From positions 18,133,208 through 18,197,207 of the forward strand of contig NC_092642.1 in assembly GCF_039555335.1 (NCBI RefSeq): a DNA stretch of 64,000 nt. Direction: 5' to 3'. The stretch comes from Amphiura filiformis (lineage: Eukaryota; Echinodermata; Ophiuroidea; Amphilepidida; Amphiuridae). A model generated the notes under the pieces. That model was not told where the DNA came from. It worked only from the letters and a program-made list of their open reading frames with translations, and ran no database searches. Position numbers and translations under genes: made by a program. Positions 12,825-25,700 of this stretch are shown in pieces (position 1 is the first letter of the stretch; the number at the start of each line of letters is the position of its first letter).

Positions 12825-14351
12825 CCTTAAATACTCACAGAAACGTCAAGAGGCATAATCCTAATACAATTTGCCTGCTCTATGATAAATTGTTTTCATT
12901 GATTATAAATTTCAATCAAAATTATCAATACTAGGTCCTATAATTATTTTATCAACAACAAACTATTGTCGTCTTGCTTGATTTACACACACAAGCCTAA
13001 ATACAAATATTACTTGAAAAGCCGGGACAGGATCTAACGGGGTATTAATGAATATTTAATGAACCAGTTTCATTTATGTATCGATTCATATCAATTTGGA
13101 ACAATTCAGATATCAATATTTCATCATTTAGTGCTCCGTTATAATATTATCGATAATCAATACACCATCAAAAAGGCGCTTTAGCTTGGCAAACCCTATG
13201 TGACGAACATCAATATTTAGAGTCTAGAAATTGTTTATTTTCACTTCAATATTTTCATTTGTATGAATTATCTCTCAATAATTAAGAATATGAAGCAACA
13301 AATTGCAAGAGCAAATTTACAAATCATCAGTATTGCAGATTTTTAAAATGAAGAAAAATGTTAATTACATTGGACTACACAGATAATCAGTTGCGTAAAA
13401 ATATGTAAGCACGAAATGTAATTGATTATAATCATATTGCTATGCCACCACATATCGATCATCACAATCAAATTGCTATATTTTCAAGCAAAGTATTTCT
13501 ACAATTAATTAACTATTTTTCTTGGATAACCTTGCTCAATTGCGATTTTTATTTGAATATGTCTTTGTCTTTTCGCATGATACCAAGAAAGGTAATAGGT
13601 CAAACAATTTTGACAATTGAGATAAATTAGTCATCTTTTTTACTATTTAAAAATGATTATTTTTGGTTTTTAGAATCAAACACTTCTGGCAACAATTATT
13701 TCATATTTGCAAAATGATCCATAATCATAAGCTGCCGGTGTCTAAACAAAGGTCTACATTAAGTCACGATTACCCCCAAGAAGCACAAACACCGTAAGAT
13801 CAGAGTCTGTCTTGTATTTCTCAAAGCGAGGAGTTATTTGGAAATTAATAAGTCAATTTAGCAACGTGAGATCTGGGGCGCTACCACTATCTCCGTGTGT
13901 TCTTCAAGACATCAGATTCACCTGTTAATTGTTCTTGTAATGGGCGTTGTTAATTAACTAATCATGCTAATGGCGGAGCAGAAGTGCACCACACCCTTAC
14001 TGACATATCATTCGTTGATTGTTTTCATTGGCGATGTTGCTGAGTGATATCCAACAAGAAATCGGGACGCTACAAGCATGACAAGTCTTGAAGACTCGAC
14101 CCCGTTTTGAAGACTCGACTGCGTGGATGTTACAAATTTAGGCTACAAAATGGTCAACATTATGGCCAAACGACCCACGCACAATGGCCATTTAATAATG
14201 GTTATATTCACTCTCAGTGAGGAACAGAATTCTTGGAACAAGGATGAACCATCATTATGATGTATCATCATGAGCGCATTTTGACGACACGTCGATACCT
14301 TAATCAGACGACAATTTTTCACTAAGATACGAAAATCGTCTACAGGTAACC
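12825..14351. other. Intergenic sequence upstream of the 638-codon gene
   Basis: No convincing gene is seen. The last few hundred bases must hold the promoter or a 5' exon of the plus-strand gene at 14352, but I see no clear core promoter motif. Confidence 0.45.
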
Positions 14352-16268
14352 ATGACATCAACCGCTCGCAAAGATGCCGAATTTCATTACAAACGTAAAT
14401 TAGACAAATGGAAGTCGCGATCTGCCCGTATCATCGGCAAAGCTCAAGCTTTGAACAGAACACAAGACAAGAAACTTGAACATGAATTAGGTATGATAGA
14501 CAAAACACGCGAATACTGCGTCCGTCGGACTCAGGAGGATATCTGGAAAGTAACCGGGTCGGACTGTCCAGTACCGCGTCTACCCAAACCGTCGGATTTG
14601 CCGTCGTATATGGCAGGGGCACGACCTGCAGCTGTTACTTTGCCGTCTCCAGCTGAATTAGCGTCGTTGTTGCCCAAAAAGATTGTACGGCAGCAACCTA
14701 AGAATAAGAGAAAGAACTACACACATATACCAAGGAAGCGGTTGTCGCTGATGAGCTCTTCCGAGATTCAAGTCTTCCACTATCGTCGCTTGCTTGAAAG
14801 ACAACAAGAGATCAAATCTCAGGTTGTCACTATATTTTCTTCTTTGGTGACTGAAGAATCTGAAGATAACAAAAAGAATGACACCGCTAAAAACAGTACA
14901 CAAGGTGCTTCGGAGTCTTCTGCAGTAAGTACTACGCCTAAATCATCTGCGGCACCGAAGGTACCATTTAGTGCCAAATGGGCTTTTGCGAGAAATAATT
15001 TAAAGGCAATTACTGAACAAAAAGAGCCGGAACCGGAATCGAAAGATAAAACAATAAATTTAGATGAAAATAATAATAATAGGAATGAACAATCGGCTGC
15101 TCCGGGGTCTATCAAAGTCGAGGTAACCAGTATAACGATTACCCGAAAACCGATACCAAAAAACGAAACTACACCTAAACGTCGTCTTAGTATTGATGAG
15201 ACGCCAAACGTTTATGGAAACCAACCAGCAAACAAACAGAGTCCAATATCAACACCAGCGCCTTATCGGTCTTCCACACTCAAAGTCCAACGCAACCTAC
15301 GTCCTCATTCTAGCTATGTTAAACCAACCGCCACAGACGCACGAATCTTGAAGAAGCCACGACCTTCAACCTCTACAGGTGTGAATGACAGCAGGTATTC
15401 AGACCGGCTATCTGGAAAGAGCAACAATGTACTCAGAACAAATTACGTCGAGATGTATCAAAAACAAATGCATGAACATAAAAAGAGAATGTCCGGTGGT
15501 GGGAATTTATCTGATCAATCTAGACGAAATTCAGTGGTATCATCATTCACATCTGTCAGGAACACATCAAGTATGAAACTCACCGACGTGGAAGATTTTC
15601 ACTCGGAGGAGGAATCCGAAGAAGATGCTCCCAAACAATCGATCATATCACGAATTGCTTCGAAAGTACCAGTTACGTCTAAACATGTATCCCCACTGTC
15701 AAAAACGGCAGCATACAGTCCACCGTTATCACCAGGTGCCCTGACCGCTAAAGACTCATCATCGTTTGGTGCAAAGGGCGCATTAAACGTGAGCCCATCT
15801 GCAGCAGGACTGCAAAGTCCGAACACTCCGTTGGGTGATCCAAGCGCCAGAGGTATTCGTCAAACAGGTGCTACACCTGTAATACAGAAGCGTGAATCGA
15901 CTTTGATGAAAGAAACATCGGCGTCAGCACGACACAAGACTCGCAGGATCTCATTGCAGAGAACTGCATCTGGAGTGATTGTATGCGAGAAATTGTATAA
16001 CGAGATCCAACAAAGGAGAAATGCTAAGAAAGAAGAGCTTGGTGTTGCCGAAGACACTATTGAGGGTGTTGCAGATGTAAAGAATGCAACAGATCTGTAT
16101 GAAGAGATGAAACACTGTAGGTATTTAAGGGGTAATGAAGATAATTCGGCATCCTATCAACCATTGGGCAATCAGTTGAAGGCATTGAGTCTAAATGGTG
16201 TACCTTCTGATAAGAAAGGGACTTTCTTGAGTAGGTTAAACGAAGAGTCGAATACAAATGCTGAGTAA
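14352..16268 (+). CDS. Unrecognised 638-residue protein, largely disordered, single coding exon
   Basis: The open frame runs uninterrupted for 638 codons and is the longest in the window. I do not recognise the family. Residues 1-75 are rich in Lys/Arg and probably helical, followed by Pro-rich segments (75-110), a second basic helical part (about 115-160), and then about 350 residues rich in Ser, Thr, Pro and Asn that look disordered. An acidic patch (HSEEESEEDA) is near 417-426, and a helical end (KLYNEIQQRRNAKKEEL) is near 547-563. Basic kinase-type sites recur: RKRLS (128-132), KRRLS (276-280), RRNS (391-394) and RRIS (531-534), plus several SP/TP sites. There is no signal peptide or membrane segment. 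The ATG follows CTACAGGTAACC, which could be an intron acceptor, so a 5' non-coding exon is possible. It has no visible link with the Wnt8 genes. Its length makes chance unlikely. Confidence 0.75.
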   Translation: MTSTARKDAEFHYKRKLDKWKSRSARIIGKAQALNRTQDKKLEHELGMIDKTREYCVRRTQEDIWKVTGSDCPVPRLPKPSDLPSYMAGARPAAVTLPSPAELASLLPKKIVRQQPKNKRKNYTHIPRKRLSLMSSSEIQVFHYRRLLERQQEIKSQVVTIFSSLVTEESEDNKKNDTAKNSTQGASESSAVSTTPKSSAAPKVPFSAKWAFARNNLKAITEQKEPEPESKDKTINLDENNNNRNEQSAAPGSIKVEVTSITITRKPIPKNETTPKRRLSIDETPNVYGNQPANKQSPISTPAPYRSSTLKVQRNLRPHSSYVKPTATDARILKKPRPSTSTGVNDSRYSDRLSGKSNNVLRTNYVEMYQKQMHEHKKRMSGGGNLSDQSRRNSVVSSFTSVRNTSSMKLTDVEDFHSEEESEEDAPKQSIISRIASKVPVTSKHVSPLSKTAAYSPPLSPGALTAKDSSSFGAKGALNVSPSAAGLQSPNTPLGDPSARGIRQTGATPVIQKRESTLMKETSASARHKTRRISLQRTASGVIVCEKLYNEIQQRRNAKKEELGVAEDTIEGVADVKNATDLYEEMKHCRYLRGNEDNSASYQPLGNQLKALSLNGVPSDKKGTFLSRLNEESNTNAE

Positions 16269-16407
16269 ACAGGCTGGTGTAAATTTGACGACCAATCTGC
16301 GTGAGACGACGTACTGCAACGTGTACACCTTGGAAAGTGCATGGCGGTATATGGCAAACTTCTAGATCTGCCGATTGCCGCGAAGTAGCGTCTCACCTTT
16401 CAGCTCA

Positions 16408-17094
16408 CTTCCGATTCCAGAAAAATTGCATTAAAAACATATTATCCTGTTTTGACAAATGAAACATATAGCTAATTCCTTATCCTATATTTAGTTCTAA
16501 CTGGCAATTAAAGAAAAAAATTAATATTTGACCAAGTTTGATATAAAATTGGATTGATTGAGCCCATATTTATTGGTCGAGCTATGAGTTTAAAAAATAT
16601 TGGACGAGACGTAAAATCCAATTTTTATCATTATTATGTTTTGGATCCATATTTTCACAGGCTTGGACTCATCAAAACATAATAATGGGGGGGGGTTGTA
16701 GGGTGTTTACCTGTGCTGTGACAATCAAACTCAAAAACTTTTACGAAGATTTATTTCAGGTTATAATGCATTCTAATTTTTGTAAAACACATTTAGTATT
16801 ATCCTTTCACAATTATTTATAAAAATTGACATAAAATATTAAAATTATGAGCAAATTCTTATATAGCCAACATTTTTAGTCCTTAGACTTGTGCTGAGTC
16901 TGTGAATTTTGTGACTTCAATAATTGTTGGAACTTGCAAAATTGTATGTTTTGGCCAATTTCCCCTCAAATTGCACAAAATTGGACATTTGTTGCCAGTT
17001 AGAACTAAAGGATTAGGATTTAGCTATATTTCATTTGGTAAAGCAGGATAATATTTTATTAATCCATACAAATTTATTTTTCTAGAATCGGAAG
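16408..17094. mobile_element. MITE, 687 bp, CTTCCGATTCCAGAAAAA ends
   Basis: The inverted ends (CTTCCGATTCCAGAAAAA and TTTTTCTAGAATCGGAAG) and the shared GCCAGTTAGAACT arms relate it to the element at 250-705. It lies 140 bp after the stop codon of the 638-codon gene, so it may be part of that gene's 3' UTR. Confidence 0.75.
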
Positions 17095-17959
17095 AAGACA
17101 CGGAAGGCTAAAAACGTTTTCTGTAAAACATTTTGTGTTTGGCTGTCTCCATTCTGGTCATGTTATCATTAACTCTCTTCACGCGGGTGTCGACTGAAGA
17201 CGACATGTTTAAAAAAAAAATCAAAAATTCAAAAATTTCAGAAATGTACATTTTCATGACCATATTTGGAACCAGCATGAAAATTGCATTAAAATTAGTA
17301 CAAACAAGCCTAGTATTGGTTCAGAAGTTCTTAAAATAGCTCTTGATATTTTGAGAAAATATTTCAAAACTTTAACTTTTTCCGTTGATGAAGCGCATGG
17401 CTAGCACGCAGCTAGCATTAAGCTATAACAATCGTTCTTGACGTTATTATATCGAACAAAAACAGTAAAGCAAAAACGCCAATTATTTTTTATATTGCTC
17501 AAATCAAAAACAGTATATTTGTCATTTTGTGTATTCCACGAAACGAAAGGGATATACCAACAACATATAAAACAGCCAAAAATAACCAAAGAAACTATTT
17601 TCTTTTCTAAACACGTACATGTACGCCTCGAAAAATGGGCGATAATTTGCAATAATTGATGTTATAAACAATTTAGACTATTTTTGAGGTGCCAAATATT
17701 ACGATTCGGTTGTTATTTATATGTAAGAAAAACATACGAAGCAGAGGTTTATTGAAGTAAAAAATCTCCTCTTGCAAAATGTACATAATGTAACTTTATA
17801 TTTGTTTGAAAATTTATAACATGTATGCTATTATATAAGCCAATCACATTGCCAAAAAGATGTTTTCTAATGTAGCTTTTGCTCCATTTATTTGTATTCT
17901 ACGTGTATAACACTCGAATTTATACGATTGTTACATGAAATATACTTCATGGTGAAGTA
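17095..17959. other. No gene seen
   Basis: A fragment of the AACGTTTT transposon lies near 17111-17145. The rest is AT-rich with only chance-length frames. Confidence 0.5.
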
Positions 17960-18179
17960 CCGTAAAACCCCGTCTACAAGCATATATAGTGTTTTTATGA
18001 AAGCTAAATTATTTCGAAGCAAGCGTAACTATACCAATACAATAGATTGGTCTTAAAATAATACTTGTTTATATATACTTGGATCCGTAATTTATTTGCT
18101 CAAACTCCATAATGGCGCCTAGATTAATGTATAGCTTTCATCAGAAGCACACTATATGCTTGTAGACGGGGTTTTACGG
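17960..18179. mobile_element. MITE, 220 bp, CCGTAAAACCCCGTCTACAA family
   Basis: The ends are long inverted repeats (about 30 bp, ending GGGGTTTTACGG) flanked by TA at 17958-17959 and 18180-18181. Copies of the same family are at 36439-36657 and 46993-47211. Confidence 0.92.
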
Positions 18180-19019
18180 TATACGATTATGTCTGTAAGC
18201 TACGTATAATTACAATGTGCCTGACTCTCAATCATTAGAAAGGGTAAGACAGCACTCTTTTATTTCAAGTATTATAAATGTTCTGTGAACTTGTACATAT
18301 AGTTATGACACTGCGCTCAAAAGATGCATAGGTCTTAATTAGGGTGCACGTACACGGGCAGGGGTGCTCATGTGTATGTTTAAAATGCAGTACACTTTCC
18401 GAGAGGATCCGGGACCTGGAAAACGCACGTTATCACCAAGTTTGTTGCATCAAGTTTATTGCATGTACTCAACTGTTAAAAATAAATAATTGAGAGTTGA
18501 ATGCATGGTGCACGGTGATTTTCAATTCTGCGTATGTGCATTTTTGTGTATTTAGTTAGCTCTGATCTACCAAATAGGCCTAATTATACAAATGAAAAGC
18601 TTAACTATAATCATGTAAATTACTTCGCTCATCTCAGCTAAAATCATAAATGTTATAGTTTTTTCGCGCGTTTGACATGTACTGTAAATTTCACATCATT
18701 TGTTGAATGGCTCTCGTTAAATTGCCAAATGTTTAACAATAATTTTAAAGTTAATGAAGATGAACATTTTTTACTTATTCTCAGATTGGACTTGTAGATT
18801 AATAAAATATAGTTTGATAATCAGTGATTTGTCTCGTTTGTAGTTGAAAATGCCCAGATTTTAATCCAACTGGTCTCCAATTGTTCCTTTGGCAAAATGA
18901 ATCAAAATGAGAAAAGTTGCATTGTTTTGGATGTTTTGTTACACAAGTAACGTCACAAAAAAATGAATTTGCTATGTTACCAAGGTAACAGACCATCTGA
19001 GAACTATATTCTTTATTTA
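18180..19019. other. No gene seen
   Basis: AT-rich intergenic DNA with no coding signal or clear repeat. Confidence 0.5.
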
Positions 19020-19247
19020 ATGTTCTTGCAAGAGGAGTAATCTGAAACCATTTGTATCAAAATCAGAGAAATTGTTCAATGTTTGTCCCCTGTAGAATCC
19101 AAATTTTGACATCTGACCGTTTCCCCTATAACTCAAGAACTGTACATCGAAATAGGTTAAACTATACTTTTTTTGTTTCATCTTGACGAGATAACTACAT
19201 TGGCAGGCCTATGGTTTTTAACAAGATTTAACAAACTACCTGGGACA

Positions 19248-19676
19248 TACCGTTCTTGAGTTATAAGCAAAACGATCAAATCTTGGGGGATGGTCAGTTT
19301 TTTTTGGCCACACAGGGATCAAAACTTTAAAATGCTCCGATTTCAACGAAAATGGTCTCAAATTATTCGTCCTGTATAAAACAAGTAAAATAAGGAATTG
19401 TTGTAACCATGTAGGATGCTTCGATACCTGGGAAACATCACGCTATATAGGTAATGGTCAATATGTGCATGTATAGGTTGTACAGGGGATTGACCTTTAT
19501 TGCCCAATCGTGTCAATAACAAAGCATTTTAGACAGTGCAAACGATTCCTTTTTGACTTTTTGAGACCATTTACGTTGAAATCGGACTATTTTTAACTTA
19601 AACTTTTGACCCCTGTGACAAAAAAAACAAAAAAAACTAACCACCCCACATTTCTGCTTATAACTCAAGAATGGTA
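19248..19676. repeat. Inverted repeat with arms of about 116 bp
   Basis: 19248-19363 is mirrored by 19560-19676 (motifs TTCTTGAGTTATAAGCA and CCGATTTCAACG) around a loop of about 195 bp. A direct relative of the outer motif (TATAACTCAAGAA) also occurs near 19131. It is probably a decayed transposon. Confidence 0.7.
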
Positions 19677-20210
19677 TTTTGCAGGTAGGTCAAACTATAC
19701 TTTTTATCCTTGAAATGAGAGGAATATTATTTGTTGTGCTTTTTAACCAGATTCAAATTTGACCATTGTGTTGACCTTTGACCTTGAATATGGTCGGAGT
19801 GCCGGGAATTATTTTTGTAAACATCTTTTATGTTTTTTATCTTTTATCTTCTATATATTTTCTATAGTTTACAAGTTGATCACGTTGGAGCCTTTTCAAA
19901 CAATTGATTACTACGATAATACGATATACGGATATTTTGTTATCTCCTTGGTTGTTTTATTTCAACTCATGACACAACATAAATACTAAAACAAAAGTGA
20001 CAGTAAAACACATGACCAGTCCATGTGAATTATTAGTATCCAAAATAGGGTTTGTCCTATACATTAAAAATATTAACACTTATTTACAAAATATACAATT
20101 TATTTACAAGTTTAAAACGGAGTGAGCAGAATGGTTATTTCTTAGATCGTGTATAAGAACTGTCCAGTAATTAATGTTCGATTATTAAATTATGTTGTCG
20201 CTTGCAACTA

Positions 20211-20573
20211 CAGGGTGTCCCTGAAAGAACTGTATCGTCGGAAACTTAATTGTTTGGCTATTTTAACGCCAAAATTAAACAAAACTAAATAACTGGTGTG
20301 GTTGAGAAACAAATCAGCTATCACATACTTTTTGAATGAGGCGTCTATTTGTCATTGATAGATATTTGACTCCGTGAAACGGATTGAAAATGAGTCAGGT
20401 TCGTAAAGTTCTTTTATTTAAAAAACGGAGCGGTCAATTGTCAAAATAGTACGTGATATCTGATATATACCTCAATCACATCGGTTATTTAGTTATGTTT
20501 GGTTTATGCTTTAATATATATATTTATTTTAAAAATCCGTTCCCGACGATACAGTTCTTTCAGGGACACCCTG
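20211..20573. mobile_element. Non-autonomous mariner-like element, 363 bp
   Basis: The perfect inverted ends begin CAGGGTGTCCCTGAAAGAAC, and TA target duplications lie at 20209-20210 and 20574-20575. CAGGGTGTCC is a typical mariner terminus. No transposase frame is seen. Confidence 0.9.
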
Positions 20574-20612
20574 TAGACTTTACCATTATACGCAGCGTAT
20601 GCCCGGTTCATA

Positions 20613-21609
20613 GGGGAGACCGGGGATGGACGTTACAAAATTTACATTTTGCCCCATATAATTCCAATGAAAGAACTTACACACTCCATCTTGGGTCTGT
20701 GGTTAGCCCATTATGTTTACTAAAATTTGGGGCATACAAAACATGAAAACATCAAACAACTAATTAACTACTAATTAACTAATGAAGGTAATTTTTTGTA
20801 ACAACTTACCCCGCATACCGGGTAAGTTGTTACACCATGTGGGGTAAGTTGTTACAATATTACAAAATTTTATGGTCCTTTTATAGGCCTTTAGAAGCAT
20901 TTAGATCATTTTTATTCTATAATAAGTTCATTTATATTAAACTATGATGCTCTTATATTATGGTCAGCCGCTTCAACTCGCAGAGAATCACCATATTCCA
21001 ACACACGTTGGGCAGCAGCCTTCCATAACATTAAGAGGTGTTTCCCCCTCTCTGTCTTCCTTTTCCAGATTCTTGGCATCATTAAGAGCAGAACAATTAC
21101 AGCTCTAGGTAAAGCAAAATACACAGTAAACATATGAAATATTTAAACCTGAAAATTGAAACAAAATTTAGTTCAACACATGTAAAATGTAATTGGGTAG
21201 GTTGTTACATGGGGTAGGTTGTTACAGTGTAACAACTATCCCCATAGGGAGTTTTACACACATAAGCCATTATAACACAACCCTGAGGCAGAATTACAGG
21301 TCATGACTCGGTGATATATTAGTGACCTACACATACTATATTTACCATAACAAGCTAGCATTATGCACCTCCAGTTGTTAGAGCTATTACAATATTACAG
21401 TTTTGTCAAAAAGTTACTAGGAAAGGACAAAAAAAGTTTTTTTGACTTAACTTTTTAGTAGAACAATGGAGAAAGCTCGCGATTGGCAGTATACCCCATC
21501 GATGTGTAAGCAACATATGGATGTCAGTTAGCCTGCCCTCTCTTATTCCAGCTTGGCACACTGAGAGGTGTAACAACTTCCCCGTGTAACTTCCATCCCC
21601 GGTCTCCCC
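20613..21609. mobile_element. Non-autonomous DNA transposon, 997 bp, GGGGAGACCGGGGATGGA ends
   Basis: The inverted ends GGGGAGACCGGGGATGGA(C) and (G)TTCCATCCCCGGTCTCCCC are flanked by TA. A motif like GGGGTAAGTTGTTACA recurs in both orientations inside (about 20805-20860, 21190-21245 and 21569-21590). No transposase is seen. Confidence 0.88.
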
Positions 21610-22731
21610 TACTCCATACGCAAGAAAACAAGATGCATGCAAATTACCCAGCTTGTGTATGCCTAAAATAGAACTCCGTAAACGATCAGAACTTGTATAA
21701 CTGTCACACGAATTGTGTATCTCCTACACATATTTTGTGTACATTTTACACGATTGTTCCAGTTGAAATCCATCATCCCCTATATGGAAGACATGACCGC
21801 CGATGGAAGATATGAATTTAATCTTCCAAAGAGTGAGTGTGACTCAAATTATGGTTACCTAAATGTGTGATTCCTTCCATAGGGGTGTATGGATTTCACT
21901 GAAATAGCAAAACTGAATTGCCCAATGTACAGTATAGATCGAAACACGGTACGACCCACTGTAGTGATTCCTAATTATATCGCGGGGTATAACTGAATCG
22001 TATATTAAACTTTAATAACGAGAAACAATTCAACTTATTGCTCAGATATGATTATGATATCGACATTCGCCATTTCTATTCTGTGCAGATGAAATTTGAT
22101 AATATTTCAACAAAACTATCAAATAATTATAGAAAACAAATATAGGCCCTAATATCTCAATATCAATGTCCCAAATACAGACACTTTTACTACCCTAGCC
22201 ATAACTTTATTTTTGGTGTTTTTTAAGCATCTATTTGAACCAACGCATTTTATACAGCGTATAACCTACTGTACTTCGACCAAGTCAATAAATCTGTATT
22301 GTCAGTTTGCATTCAACATATGTACAAAGTAAGCATCAAAATTGACATTGGTAGCAGCAGCGTGTATAATTTCATAAAAATGGCACCCTTGCCAAACCAT
22401 TTAAAAAAAACCTTTTTCAGGTCAAACTTGACAAACTCCAGATAGGTGTTGGTTTGTTTTTATAATATTGCGGACACTTTCTCAAGTCCTCGGTATACTG
22501 ATAACATTAACACGACATCAATTGTTGCGACTCTGCAAAGATTAGCATATCGCCATCATTTTACAAGCCCTTTTCAGTTCGCATGGAAGTATGAAAAATC
22601 ATGTCCAACTTACATAGTAAGCAGCATATCATTATCAAACTGACAGTTTTGCATTTCACATCATCAAAGAATTTTCCAGTTCGTTACAATGATGGCACTA
22701 ACGTTGTATACCAAAACTGTCCAGTTCAAGT

Positions 22732-25700
22732 TCATATAATCTCGCATGTGTAAATGGTCTTCTCCGTTTTACATTTATCACACTTCACATTACAACACCA
22801 GTGGAATTGACAATTACACCTAGACTCCACCTCAATCTTTGTCTTCATTACTCTCAGTCCGCATTTAGTGCATAGTCTCTTGCAACTGTGATGCTCCCAC
22901 GCGGCTAGTTCATCAAGTGAAGTTTTATCTTTAGGACTCCGCAGACACTCACGGCCTTCCGTACCGCGGGTACCGATGGTAGAATTTTCGTTACAGTAAT
23001 CAGGAGACTTCTCCAAGTAGACCAAATGTCTCTTTTTCAAAACCGTTGAATCCTCGTTGGTTCCTGCCGTTCTCGAAGCAACCTTTCCATTGATGAGTTT
23101 TCCACGAACATAATCTACTCGGATAGCATCCAGGTATTTCTTCTTGAGTATAGATCCGATGACACGGAAGTCAGCGAGTTGGTCCCAGCAGGTTTGGATC
23201 GAGCAGCTTCCTGACACACCATGACACTTGCATTGCCGTTGCATGTTCTTACGAACAACCTATAAAGAAGTAAATAGTATACAATTAAGAAATAGATTTA
23301 ACATTGAAATTTGTACCTGTTAGCAGTGGTATTTTCCCCATCAGGATCTCATTAAAGGGTTCGGTCACACTCGATAGACAAATTGATTTGGAATCGTAAC
23401 ATTATACTCTTTCGTCTACTGAAGATAGCAAAACATTTCTACATTATAGTTTTTATGTTGCGCTTGGTTCAGCGACGTGACGGACAAAATATATAATATT
23501 CGTACATTTTGTATTCTTTTGCCCAAAAGAGTCAAGTTCTATTATTGCAACATATACTTGTAAGCATGATAATACATCATGCAAAAAGAGCTATTGGAAA
23601 CTACTAACACAGACGCCTCAAAAATATAAAGAAAATCTTTTTTGCGTTTATATTTCAAATGAAAACAAAGTTCTATTAATGATGGGCCATCGCACGTGAC
23701 TCAAACTGGATATTTTCAGTCGATTAAGATTAGATCAAATATTAAATCATCTTACCTTTCTTCCTACTTCGTTGTTATGGAGATTGGTGACAGCTCTCGC
23801 ATCTTCACCCGTCTCTAAACCGTCGATGAAATTCTTGGAAATCCTCTCAGCGAACTGGACATCATCACTACAACCACCCCACTGCCAGTCATCACCGCCT
23901 AAAACAAAGTGAAAGGAAAAACATATAATATTAGTTATAATCTCTGATTTTTTTTGCTGGAATATTTCAATTTTGGACACACACCTTGATCATGATTGGG
24001 TGAAAAAACATGGAAATCTGGGTTATTCCTTCATGTAATTTTACACGAAATTAGGGTTAGGGTTAAGTTTAGGGTTGGGATTACGGTTAGGATTAGGGTT
24101 AGGTCTAGGATTAGGGTTATGATTATGATTAGGATTAGGGTTAGGATTAGGGTTAGGATTAGCTTACACGAAATAATTACATGAAGGATCGACCGAAATC
24201 TGGAATAACCCAATTGCGAGTAGGCCCTACGTACGAGGACGTTAGGGCTCACTACGGTATATAATATGCGTTTTCTTATTGATAGAGAGTCTCGTGTTAC
24301 CAGTTGGGTGGTGGGCCTTTTATGGTACAAGTGAGTTAGAATTCGAGGTAGGATATAAAAGATATCAACATACGTTTCTTTTTTCTCATCTTCTCTGGTT
24401 TCTTACCCTGTTGTCCGACTTTGCTGTTGTCGCACCCACATTTGCTGAAGTCGCCCAGACTACAATTCTTGGTCAACGTGAACACAATAGCGGCGGTGCT
24501 GATGGCATGAACAAAAGACATCTCACGAGTCGCTGTAAAGAAGCACAAAATAACAAAATCTCACAATTATTAACTGAAATAAGAACATTGGAATCAAAGC
24601 AAACAGTTTTGAAATACTCATGTGTACGACTACGAATATTAACACTCTTTCGTGAATAAAGTTAGCCTCGGTTCGAAACTTCTGGGCTCTGGGATGGTTT
24701 TTTTTTTTAATTTCAGAAAATTGCTGATTCCAACCACTGCACCAGTTTTTATGTCTTACTCACAACACTGTAAAGTTCTCAATATGGCAAGAAAAAATTA
24801 GAAGGAGCCTACAATACACTGAGTTGTGAGTAAGAAATAAAACAGTGTTGAAGACATAAAAACTGGTGCAGTGGTTGAAATTAGCAATTTTCTCTGGTTA
24901 TTTTCTCAGAACCATGACAACGACGAGAGGTAGTAATCTGATATTATCATTTACAGATCAGAGGTGGGTGGGCAGGATATGAAGACACCTGAATAAAAAA
25001 AAACGGGAAAAAATAGAAAGAAAAAACCACCATCTCAGAGCCCAGAAGCCTCGAATCGAGGCTAGAATAAAGTTAGCTTACGTATTTTTTTTGCCGAAAG
25101 TATTTGAAGCGAAATAGTAGACTTGATCAGTTCCCTCGGATTGCGATGTCCAACTGGACAGCGAGGAGAGTAGTGCCGATACCGAGGCGCGCAGCGCCGA
25201 GGTGAGAAGAGGCCATAGCGCCGACATCGAGGCCGAAGGCCGCCAGATTGTGGATTATCAGTGTTGGAGGACTCGGGACTCGGACTCGGACTCGAGTCCG
25301 GACTCGAGTCCTTTTTTCAAGGACTCGGACTCGGACTTGGACTCGGAAGCTAAGGACTTGGACTCGGACTCGGACTCGGACCCCAAGGACTCGGGGACTC
25401 GGCTTCGAGTCCTCCTCGAGTCCGGTAAAATAGGGTCTTTTTAGGTCTTTTATTTTCGTTCATTGTAAACTTGATCAATGATCACATCACATGATTAATT
25501 CAAGTAGTTTTACATGCAAATAAATTCAGTTTGTAAATCAAAGTAGGCCTACAATCAAAAAAGCAAGATTGCTTTCAGTTATATCTTTAATTGGTTAAAT
25601 GGATTTTAATCATATTCGTTTGTTTTGACATGACTGCTTTGTTAGACGCAAGTCTAGAATGTACATGAATAATAATAATACTCTGTGGCACTCAAGTTAA

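Larger units (their letters stand above)
19940..22731 (-). other. Inferred 3' UTR of Wnt8 gene 1, enlarged by two transposons
   Basis: A block at about 19956-20110 matches the 3' ends inferred for gene 2 (49135-49330) and gene 3 (60094-60370), including the reverse-strand poly(A) signal AATAAA (19961-19956). The distance from the stop codon is 2.8 kb here and about 1.0-1.1 kb in the others. Elements at 20211-20573 and 20613-21609 explain 1.36 kb of the excess. The UTR status rests on paralogue conservation only. Confidence 0.55.

Noticed and set aside
24279-24659. 126-codon plus-strand frame
   Set aside because: It is antisense to Wnt8 gene 1 exon 4 and runs into the intron with no family signal.
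25202-25444. Asp/Ser-rich open frame
   Set aside because: It is a translation of the GGACTC hexamer array inside a transposon.
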